A stretch of 9,277 nucleotides of DNA from Actinomycetota bacterium. Lineage in GTDB: Bacteria; Actinomycetota; Thermoleophilia; Miltoncostaeales; Miltoncostaeaceae. The stretch is from assembly GCA_947451735.1 (NCBI GenBank), contig CANGAY010000015.1:1-9277 (forward strand), written 5' to 3'. How positions within the stretch are numbered: the stretch's first letter is position 1; each line of letters opens with the position of its first letter. A program made the position numbers and the translations under genes. The notes under the pieces are model-generated. The model did not search any database and was not told the origin of the DNA. It worked only from the letters and a program-made list of their open reading frames with translations. Shown here one piece after another: positions 1-5,693 of this stretch.

Positions 1-802
1 CATAGTCGAACTGGGGAACGCGGTCGAGGTGAATGGCGTTGACGGCGACGGTGCCGCCGCGGTCGAGCGCCTTGAGGGCGGCGATGACCACGTCGCCGGA
101 CGGCGCGAACGTCACCGCCGACTGCAGCGCGAACGGGGGCGCGTCGTCATAGCCACCAACCCAGTCGGCGCCCAGGTCGAGTGCGCGCTGCCGCTCGGCC
201 TCGCTGCGGGTGGCCACGGCAATGCGGCAGCCCCAGTGCCGGGCCACCTGAATCGCCTGCAGCGCCGATGCCCCGAATCCGTAGAGCCCCACGCGGTGCC
301 CAGGCTGCACGCCGGCCACGCGCAGCGCACGGAAGCCGATGACGCCGCCGCAGAGCAGCGGGGCCAGGTCGCGGTCGTCGGGCCCCTCGGGCAGCGGCAC
401 CACCACGTCGGCGCGGGCCGCCACCAGTTCGGCGAACCCACCGTGGCGGTCCCATCCGGTGAACGTCGCGTGCTCACACAGGTTCTCGTGCCCCGCCACA
501 CAGTGCGGGCAGGCCCCGCACGAGCCCGCCAGCCACGTGAGCCCCGCGCGGTCGCCCTGGGCCCAGCCGGTGACGCCCTCGCCCACGGCGTCGATGCGGC
601 CCACCACCTGATGCCCCAGCACCATGGGCAGCGTGCGGGCGGGCAGGTCGCCCTCGGCGATCTGCAGATCGGTGCGGCAGGCCGCGCAGGCACCCACGGC
701 GATGCGCACCTCGCCGGGGCCCGGGACGGGATCGGGGAACGTGGCGAACCGCAGCGGCTTTGTGCCGATGGGTGCCGTGGCTGCCAGGACCATTGCGCGC
801 AT
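1..802 (-). CDS. Zinc-dependent alcohol dehydrogenase (MDR superfamily), 3' end outside window
   Basis: Medium-chain dehydrogenase/reductase expected to oxidise alcohols or reduce aldehydes with NAD(P) in the cytoplasm; the actual substrate is unknown. The first 267 residues are visible and the frame is open at base 1. Likely catalytic zinc ligands are Cys42 (in ACRTDL), His64 (in GHQVVG) and Cys151 (in PLLCGG). Structural zinc ligands are Cys95, Cys98, Cys101 and Cys109. The Rossmann nucleotide loop is GLYGFGASA at 172-180. Gln follows the catalytic His where many family members have Glu. This, with LYGFG and the visible end IHLDRVPQFDY, resembles the TIGR02822-type zinc-binding alcohol dehydrogenases, which are about 330 residues long, so roughly 60 residues are missing. 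ATG at 802 is chosen because GAGGA lies 9 nt upstream; an in-frame ATG at 793 is the alternative. The gene diverges from its neighbour with 16 bp between starts. Family assignment is secure, substrate is not. Confidence 0.93.
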   Translation of the reverse strand, partial: MRAMVLAATAPIGTKPLRFATFPDPVPGPGEVRIAVGACAACRTDLQIAEGDLPARTLPMVLGHQVVGRIDAVGEGVTGWAQGDRAGLTWLAGSCGACPHCVAGHENLCEHATFTGWDRHGGFAELVAARADVVVPLPEGPDDRDLAPLLCGGVIGFRALRVAGVQPGHRVGLYGFGASALQAIQVARHWGCRIAVATRSEAERQRALDLGADWVGGYDDAPPFALQSAVTFAPSGDVVIAALKALDRGGTVAVNAIHLDRVPQFDY

Positions 803-811
803 ACGGCATGA

Positions 812-816
812 TCCTC
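812..816 (-). promoter_or_regulatory. Shine-Dalgarno site of the alcohol dehydrogenase
   Basis: On the minus strand these bases read GAGGA, 9 nt before the ATG at 802. This decides the start codon. The site fills part of the 16-bp gap shared with the divergent gene, so little room remains there for a promoter of either gene. Confidence 0.55.
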
Positions 817-818
817 GC

Positions 819-1304
819 ATGCCGAACGCCGTCATCGCACCGTCCGCACCGCTCGCAAGTGGCGACCCCACGCGCCGGTACGGGGTGGACGTGGACGGCG
901 CCGTGATGTTTCCAGGGCTCACGCGACCCGAGGCCGACGCCGTGGCCGCGTGGCTGGGCCACGTGGATGATCCCGGGCTCGCGCTGGTGCCCGTGGAGAT
1001 CGGTGTGGTGCTGAGCGACGGGGCGGGGCCGCACCTGCTGGATTCCGCAGGCGGGCTGGTGCTGGTGCTGGGCGCGCACTCGCACGTGGCCGGCGCCCAC
1101 GTGGCCATGGGCGCGCCGAGCCCCCTGCATGCCGTGGGCGCCGTGGCCCGGCGTGATGGCCACTGGACCTGGCTTGCACGGCGCGACGTGCCCGATGCCG
1201 GGCGGGTGGCCGCACTTGATGCCCTTGATGCCTGCGGCGATGAGAGTGCCCTCGTCGCGTGGGGGGCGCCGGATGGCGGCACCGCGCGTACGCTCGCGCC
1301 GTGA
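819..1304 (+). CDS. Hypothetical protein, 161 aa
   Basis: I do not recognise this protein. It is a 161-residue Ala/Gly/Val-rich soluble protein with no signal peptide or membrane segment. A hydrophobic strand-like stretch (GLVLVLGAHSHVAG, residues 79-92) follows a short helix-like region at 36-48, and a Trp-containing strand, HWTWLARRD, lies at 115-123. The composition looks like a folded domain, whereas the opposite strand gives His/Arg/Gly-rich nonsense. ATG at 819 has no SD sequence and lies 17 bp from the divergent dehydrogenase start. The transcript could be leaderless, or translation could begin further in, for example at the in-frame ATG at 906 (Met30), which follows a G-rich stretch. 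The last bases overlap the next start as GTGA, which implies translational coupling with the 100-aa protein downstream. It is probably real, with the exact start uncertain. Confidence 0.65.
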   Translation: MPNAVIAPSAPLASGDPTRRYGVDVDGAVMFPGLTRPEADAVAAWLGHVDDPGLALVPVEIGVVLSDGAGPHLLDSAGGLVLVLGAHSHVAGAHVAMGAPSPLHAVGAVARRDGHWTWLARRDVPDAGRVAALDALDACGDESALVAWGAPDGGTARTLAP

Positions 1305-1603
1305 AGGAACAGGAGTACGTCATCAGCTTCGTCGCCATCAATGCACTCGGTCTCGATGGCGACGAGCGCGAGCGGCTCGACGTGGCGCTGCACCACATGC
1401 CGGGCATCCGCGCGGTGGGGCATGTGCAGTGCGACGCCGGTGCACGCACGCTGATGGCGTCGTTCGCCATCCCCGTGGCCCAGGCCATGGCCGAGGCCGC
1501 GCGCGACGGCGGGCGCCTTGCCAAGGAGATCCTGCTCTCGGCCCGCATCCCCGACGCACGACTGGTGGAGATGACGGTGCAGATGAGCGACCCGTCGCAC
1601 TGA
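1301..1603 (+). CDS. Hypothetical small protein, 100 aa
   Basis: I do not recognise this protein. The GTG start at 1301 overlaps the TGA of the preceding gene (GTGA), a normal coupled-operon junction. There is no SD sequence, so reinitiation by ribosomes ending the upstream gene is likely. The 100 residues look like a compact soluble alpha/beta domain: strand EYVISFVAINA (4-14), acidic helix DERERLDVALHHM (21-33), strand pair IRAVGHVQC and TLMASFAIP (36-59), amphipathic helix with a lysine at 75 (60-80), and a last strand LVEMTVQM (89-96). That order suggests a ferredoxin-like fold, but this is inference. There is no metal-binding cysteine cluster; the only Cys is at 44. The gene ends 9 bases before the inverted-repeat element. 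Confidence 0.7.
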   Translation: MKEQEYVISFVAINALGLDGDERERLDVALHHMPGIRAVGHVQCDAGARTLMASFAIPVAQAMAEAARDGGRLAKEILLSARIPDARLVEMTVQMSDPSH

Positions 1604-1611
1604 AAACAACA

Positions 1612-1741
1612 GCAGTCCGGCCTGAAACCGGGATGATGAGCCCTCCACCTCCGAGGCCGCGAAGCCTCGACTGCGGCCGTTCCCCCGAATCAGCGCCTGG
1701 GGAGGGCCTGTGCTCATCCCGGTTGTCAGGGTCCGGACTGC
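1612..1741. ncRNA. Candidate structured RNA or inverted-repeat element between operons
   Basis: This 130-bp non-coding stretch folds into one long interrupted helix. Pairs are 1612-1620 with 1733-1741 (9 bp, GCAGTCCGG/CCGGACTGC), 1621-1625 with 1726-1730, 1626-1632 with 1718-1724, 1636-1640 with 1713-1717, and 1641-1646 with 1701-1706. That is 32 pairs, all Watson-Crick. Bulges are 1633-1635 (ATG), 1707-1712 (CCTGTG), 1725 and 1731-1732. The 54-nt apical part (1647-1700) can form hairpin 1652-1657/1664-1669 or the overlapping hairpin 1655-1660/1673-1678, but not both. With no G-U pair the fold works equally on either strand. Read on the minus strand, the helix is followed by TGTTGTTTTCA, a U-rich tail like a terminator. 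I see no signature of tRNA, SRP RNA, RNase P, tmRNA, 6S or common riboswitches. It could instead be a MITE-like or REP-like DNA element; no obvious target-site duplication flanks it. Confidence 0.4.
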
Positions 1742-1794
1742 ATGGCGAACCCTATGGCCGGGTCGGCGGTGGGTCATCCGTGCCTCCCCGGATC

Positions 1795-1824
1795 TTGTTG
1801 CGGGTTTCCCGCAGCCCGTACTCA
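1795..1824 (+). promoter_or_regulatory. Possible photolyase promoter with operator-like palindrome
   Basis: TTGTTG (1795-1800) and TACTCA (1819-1824) resemble -35 and -10 hexamers with an 18-bp spacer. A perfect 6-3-6 palindrome, TGCGGGTTTCCCGCA (1799-1813), lies across the -35 end and spacer. Transcription would start near 1831, giving a leader of about 30 nt before the photolyase GTG. A dyad in a long spacer is the usual operator position for MerR-family activators, but both hexamers are weak matches, so this is tentative. The dyad is not followed by a T-run and is a poor terminator. Confidence 0.25.
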
Positions 1825-1861
1825 CCGCACTTGGGACCGCCGCCGCGCAACACTTGACGGC

Positions 1862-3277
1862 GTGACCGGCACTCCCCGCACCGTGATGTGGTTCAGGCGC
1901 GACCTGCGGGTGGACGACCACGCGGCACTCGCGTCGGCGGCCGCGCGGGGCGAGGTGGTGCCCCTGTGGGTGGCTGACCCGGCGCTGCTGAATGCACCGC
2001 ACCACCGATCGCCCATGCGCCTGCGGTTCCTGCGGGCGTGCCTGGAGGCGCTTGACGCACAACTGCGCGACCTCGGTATCGGCCTGGTGGTGCGCGAGGG
2101 CGATCCCGCGGTGGTGGTGCCCGCCGTGGCGTCTGATGCCGGGGCCGACCTCGTGGTGGTCACCGACGACGTCACCCCGTACGCCCGGCGACGCGACGCG
2201 GCGGTGCGCGATGCGCTGGCGACTCAGGGCGTGGCATTCGACCCGGTGGGCGGTCCATGGCGCGTGCCGCTGGGCGACCTGGAGGGGTCGTCGGGCAACG
2301 GCTACCTCGTGTTCACCCCGTTCTTCAAGGCGTGGGACCAGGTGCCCGTGGCCGGGCGAATCGCGCCGCCTGAGTTGCTCACGGGCCCCGCGTTGCCGTC
2401 CGATGGACTCGGGTGCCTGCCGGCGGGTGACCCGCCCATCGCCGCCGGACCCGCCGCGGCCCGTGCGCGGCTCGAGGAGTTCATCCGCAGCGGCCGCGCC
2501 GACGGCTACGGCGAGGGGCGCGACGACCTGGCGGCCGATGCCACGTCGCATCTGTCGGCCGACCTGCGCATGGGCGTGCTGTCGCCCGCGCAGGTGGGTC
2601 GGGCCATCGGTGCCGTGGGTGGCGTGCCCAAGGCGCGCCAGCCGTTCTGGCGGCAGCTCGCGTGGCGCGACTTCTACACGCACCACATGGCACGCCACCC
2701 GGTGGTGGCGGGCACGGCGCTCAAGGAGCACTTCCGTCACATCGAGTGGGACGACGCGCCCGACCTGCTCGCTGCGTGGCGCGAGGGTCGCACGGGCTTC
2801 CCGCTGGTGGACGCCGGCATGCGCCAGATGGCAGTGACCGGCTGGATGCACAACCGCGCCCGCATGGTGTGCGCCAGCGTGCTGGTGAAGGACCTGCTCA
2901 TCGACTGGCGACGCGGCGAGGCCGTGTTCATGCGCGGGCTGGTGGACGGTGATCCGAGCAACAACAACGGCGGGTGGCAGTGGACGGCGGGCACGGGCAC
3001 CGACGCCGCGCCGTACTTCCGCGTGTTCAACCCGTTTCTTCAGGCCAAGCGGTTCGACCCCACCGGCGCCTACGTGCGTCGCTGGGTGCCCGAGCTTGCG
3101 CAGGTGCCCGACCGCTACATCCACGAGCCGTGGACGATGCCCGAGGCCGAACAGCAAGCCGCCGGGTGTCGCATCGGCGTTGACTACCCCGAGCCCATCG
3201 TCGATCACGCGACGCGCAGGGTGGAGGCCATCGAGCGGTACAAGGCCGCCGGCGGACGATATGAGGAGGCCGCATGA
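1862..3277 (+). CDS. phr: Deoxyribodipyrimidine photolyase, class I (cryptochrome/photolyase family)
   Basis: Light-driven DNA repair enzyme that splits UV-induced pyrimidine dimers using reduced FAD. At 471 aa it matches the usual class I length (E. coli PhrB, 472). The N-terminal alpha/beta antenna domain (about 6-165) begins VMWFRRDLRVDDH. The helical FAD domain (about 215-465) carries WRQLAWRDFYTHH (263-275), TGWMHNRARM (326-335), and the GDPSNNNGGWQW and GTDAAPYFRVFNP blocks (363-391). By motif alignment with E. coli, the electron-transfer tryptophans are W296, W349 and W372, Asn368 matches the flavin-N5 Asn378, and Asp362 matches Asp372. All are present, so it should be active. The antenna cofactor (MTHF or deazaflavin) cannot be decided. 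The frame is open upstream to 1742, but that segment looks non-coding, so GTG 1862, just before the first strand, is chosen; it lacks an SD sequence. The stop overlaps the next ATG (ATGA). Dimer type (CPD rather than 6-4) is inferred from E. coli-like motifs. Confidence 0.95.
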   Translation: MTGTPRTVMWFRRDLRVDDHAALASAAARGEVVPLWVADPALLNAPHHRSPMRLRFLRACLEALDAQLRDLGIGLVVREGDPAVVVPAVASDAGADLVVVTDDVTPYARRRDAAVRDALATQGVAFDPVGGPWRVPLGDLEGSSGNGYLVFTPFFKAWDQVPVAGRIAPPELLTGPALPSDGLGCLPAGDPPIAAGPAAARARLEEFIRSGRADGYGEGRDDLAADATSHLSADLRMGVLSPAQVGRAIGAVGGVPKARQPFWRQLAWRDFYTHHMARHPVVAGTALKEHFRHIEWDDAPDLLAAWREGRTGFPLVDAGMRQMAVTGWMHNRARMVCASVLVKDLLIDWRRGEAVFMRGLVDGDPSNNNGGWQWTAGTGTDAAPYFRVFNPFLQAKRFDPTGAYVRRWVPELAQVPDRYIHEPWTMPEAEQQAAGCRIGVDYPEPIVDHATRRVEAIERYKAAGGRYEEAA

Positions 3278-4749
3278 GCGGACGGGGCGAGGGTCGCAGG
3301 GTGATGCTCACCGGCGCCACCGGGTATGTGGGCGGTCGTCTGCTGCACCGGCTGGAGCAGGCGGGGTTCGCGGTGACGTGCCTGGCGCGCCATCCCGATG
3401 CGCTCGCGCCCAAGGTGGGGCCCGACACCCACATCGTCCAGGGCGACCAGGTGACCGGTGCGGGGCTCGATGAGGCCATGGCCGGTGCCGACGTGGCGTA
3501 CTTCATGGTGCACTCGATGGGCGCACACGGCGACTACCTGGCCGCCGACCGCGCGGCCGCGCGCAACTGCGGCGACGCCGCGCGGCGTCAGGGCGTGCGG
3601 CGCATCGTGTACCTGGGGTCGCTGGGATCGGGCGAGTTCATGTCGCCGCACCTGGAGAGCCGTCACGAGGTGGGGCGCATCCTTCGCGAGAGCGGCGTGC
3701 CCACCATCGAGCTGCGCGCGTCGGTCATCATCGGCTCGGGGTCGCTGTCGTTCGAGATGGTGCGCGCGCTGGTTGATCGCCTGCCGCTGATGGTGTGGCC
3801 CAAGTGGGTGGACACGCCCACGCAGCCCATCGGCATCGAGGACGTGCTCGAGTACCTGGTGCAGTCGCCCGACGTGGATCTGCCCGAGAGCATGGTGGTG
3901 GAGATCGGTGGCACCGATCGCGTGTCGTACGGCGACCTGCTGCGTGCCTACGCCCGGGCCATCGGCCTGAGGCGGTTCTTCATCCGCGTGCCCGTGCTCA
4001 CGCCGCGCCTGTCGAGCCTGTGGCTCGGCCTGGTCACCCCGGTGTATGCCCGCGTGGGGCGCGAACTGGTGGAGGGGCTCAAGGCGCCCACCGTGGTGGA
4101 CGACGACCGGGCCCTTCGCATGTTCCCCATCACGCCCATGGGCATGGATGAGCAGATCGCCCGCGCGCTGCTGAATGAGGACAGCGAGTTCGCCGAGACA
4201 CGGTGGTCGGACGCCATGTCGTCACTGGGGCAGGAGGAACTGGCGTGGGGCGGCGCCCGTCGCGGCTCACGCATGGTGGATGCCCGGTCGGCATTCGTGC
4301 CGGTGTCGCCCCATCGCGCGTTCGCGCCCATCCAGCGCATCGGCGGCGAGCAGGGCTGGTACCACGCCGACTGGATGTGGGAGCTGCGAGGCTTTCTCGA
4401 CCTGCCGTTCGGCGGGGCCGGCACGCGCCGCGGCCGTCGTGACCCCGAGCATCTCGCCGTGGGTGAGACGCTCGACTTCTGGCGCGTGGAGGCCATTGAG
4501 CCCGACCGGCTGCTGCGCCTGCACGCCGAGATGGCGCTGCCGGGCCGCGCATGGCTGCAGTTCGAGGTGCGCGAGGTGCCCAACGGCTCGGTCATCCACC
4601 AGACCGCGCTCTACGACCCGCGCGGGGTGTTCGGCCGCATGTACTGGTACGCGGTGTGGCCGTTTCACAAGTTCGTGTTCGGGGGCATGCTCAAGAACAT
4701 CTGCAAGGCGGCCCGGCGTGAGCCCGTGCAGTCGGGGGCGCCCCGATGA
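3274..4749 (+). CDS. Atypical SDR-family NAD(P)-binding oxidoreductase fused to DUF2867
   Basis: Two-domain protein of 491 aa. Residues about 9-270 form an NmrA/NDUFA9-like atypical short-chain dehydrogenase domain. Its nucleotide-binding loop is TGATGYVGG (13-21), followed by the family-typical segments YFMVHSM (76-82), YLGSLG (113-118) and SRHEVGRILRESG (129-141). A canonical SDR YxxxK catalytic pair is not evident, as is usual for atypical SDRs. Residues about 345-480 match DUF2867, with W362YHADWMWELRG, LDFWRVEAIEP (400-410), LPGRAWLQFEV (422-432) and MYWYAVWPFHKFVF (456-469). The tail is aromatic and possibly membrane-associating, without a clear transmembrane helix. This fusion is a known family architecture whose substrate I do not know. 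It starts at the ATG overlapping the photolyase stop and ends with an ATGA overlap into the FAD oxidoreductase, so all three are probably made from one mRNA. A redox role alongside its flavoprotein neighbour is inferred. Confidence 0.9.
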   Translation: MSGRGEGRRVMLTGATGYVGGRLLHRLEQAGFAVTCLARHPDALAPKVGPDTHIVQGDQVTGAGLDEAMAGADVAYFMVHSMGAHGDYLAADRAAARNCGDAARRQGVRRIVYLGSLGSGEFMSPHLESRHEVGRILRESGVPTIELRASVIIGSGSLSFEMVRALVDRLPLMVWPKWVDTPTQPIGIEDVLEYLVQSPDVDLPESMVVEIGGTDRVSYGDLLRAYARAIGLRRFFIRVPVLTPRLSSLWLGLVTPVYARVGRELVEGLKAPTVVDDDRALRMFPITPMGMDEQIARALLNEDSEFAETRWSDAMSSLGQEELAWGGARRGSRMVDARSAFVPVSPHRAFAPIQRIGGEQGWYHADWMWELRGFLDLPFGGAGTRRGRRDPEHLAVGETLDFWRVEAIEPDRLLRLHAEMALPGRAWLQFEVREVPNGSVIHQTALYDPRGVFGRMYWYAVWPFHKFVFGGMLKNICKAARREPVQSGAPR

Positions 4750-5693
4750 GGGTTGCGGTGGTGGGCGCGGGCATCGCCGGGCTGGTGGCCGCCCGCGATC
4801 TGGCGGCGGCTGGACATGCCGCCGTCATCGTCGAGAAGAGCCGTGGGCTCGGCGGCCGCATGGCGGCGCGTCGCGTGGGCGGCACGGTGGTGGACCACGG
4901 ACTCCCGGTGCTGGAGGTGCCTCCCGGCGGGGCCGTTGCGGCGCTGGTGCGTGAGTGCGCCCCGGGCGCGGTGCCACTTGACGGCGACGCCGTGGCGTGG
5001 CCGGCGGGCATGACCGTGCTGCCCAAGGCCATGGCCGCTGCCGTGCCCGCCGCGGGATCAGTTGAACTGCTGCTCGACACCCGCGTGGCGGCGCTGCGGG
5101 CCGGCACCCAGGGCATCGAGGTGGCACAGGATCAGGGCAACACCATCGGCGTGTTCGATGCCGTGGTCATCACCGCGCCGGCCCCCCAGGCCGTGGAACT
5201 GCTGGAGCACAGCCCCGAGCCCGGCCGGGCCGAGGCGCTGCGCGCGGTGCAGTACGACCCGGCGGTGATGCTGCTGGCCGGTTTCGCCATGGACGAGCCC
5301 GGGTGGGTGGCTGCGCGGCCCAACTCGGGCCCGGTGGCCTACGTCACCAACGAGGCCGTCAAGGGGCGCCCGCCGGTTGACGGCGTGGTGCCCGTGGTGG
5401 CGCGTCTTCGCCCCGATGCGTCGGAGCGCTTGTTCGACGCAAGTGACGACGTGGTGCTGGCCGAGGCCATTCCGGCCATGCGCACCGTGCTGGGGCCCGG
5501 CACGCCCGAGCCCGCATGGACCCAGGTGAAGCGCTGGCGCTACTGCACGGCCCGTTCGCAGGTGGACCAGGCGATGGCCAACCCCCAGGGGTCGCGCATC
5601 ATCATCGCGGGCGACGCGGTGGCGCCCGGACCCACCGTGGAGGACGTCGCGCGGACCGGCGAATGGGCCGCGCGACGCCTCATCACGGGGTGA
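4746..5693 (+). CDS. Renalase-like FAD/NAD(P)-dependent oxidoreductase
   Basis: A 315-residue flavoprotein. The N-terminal dinucleotide-binding fold is VAVVGAGIAGLVAA (3-16), with GxGxxG at 7-12 and Glu30 placed to bind the ribose. The renalase/COG3380-type signature KSRGLGGRMAARR follows at 31-43. The C-terminal FAD motif is IIIAGDAVAPGPTVEDVARTG (285-305), where Asp290 should contact the flavin; a helix after it holds the flavin ring edge. One oddity is that relatives usually continue after DHG with a Gln-Tyr-Phe stretch, whereas this protein has DHGLPVLEV (50-58). It is also slightly short, so the substrate pocket may differ. There is no signal peptide, so it is cytoplasmic. It is last in the photolyase operon, starting at the ATG that overlaps the SDR stop. 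The reaction is unknown; relatives are annotated as amine-oxidase-like or as oxidising isomeric dihydronicotinamides. Its stop directly abuts the stop of the convergent gene. Confidence 0.88.
   Translation: MRVAVVGAGIAGLVAARDLAAAGHAAVIVEKSRGLGGRMAARRVGGTVVDHGLPVLEVPPGGAVAALVRECAPGAVPLDGDAVAWPAGMTVLPKAMAAAVPAAGSVELLLDTRVAALRAGTQGIEVAQDQGNTIGVFDAVVITAPAPQAVELLEHSPEPGRAEALRAVQYDPAVMLLAGFAMDEPGWVAARPNSGPVAYVTNEAVKGRPPVDGVVPVVARLRPDASERLFDASDDVVLAEAIPAMRTVLGPGTPEPAWTQVKRWRYCTARSQVDQAMANPQGSRIIIAGDAVAPGPTVEDVARTGEWAARRLITG

Noticed and set aside
474..1163. Long open frame on the minus strand across the dehydrogenase start and the 161-aa gene
   Set aside because: Its translation is rich in His, Arg and Gly with no hydrophobic core, and it overlaps two better-supported genes. 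It is a GC-rich shadow frame.
1631..1645. GATGATGAG resembling the CUGAUGA core of a hammerhead ribozyme
   Set aside because: The preceding C is missing and no correctly placed GAAA strand and cleavage site complete the three-way junction.
1612..1741. Insertion-sequence remnant
   Set aside because: No transposase fragment and no target-site duplication are visible at the ends. A MITE cannot be excluded but is not supported.
1797..1815. Short hairpin as an intrinsic terminator after the small-gene operon
   Set aside because: The 8-bp stem with TTT loop is not followed by a T-run on either strand. It fits an operator-like dyad better.
1742..1861. N-terminal extension of the photolyase to the upstream ATG at 1742
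   Set aside because: The 40 extra residues are Pro/Arg/Cys-rich and unlike any photolyase N-terminus. The GTG at 1862 gives the family length of 471 aa, and the upstream ATG lies at the edge of the inverted repeat.
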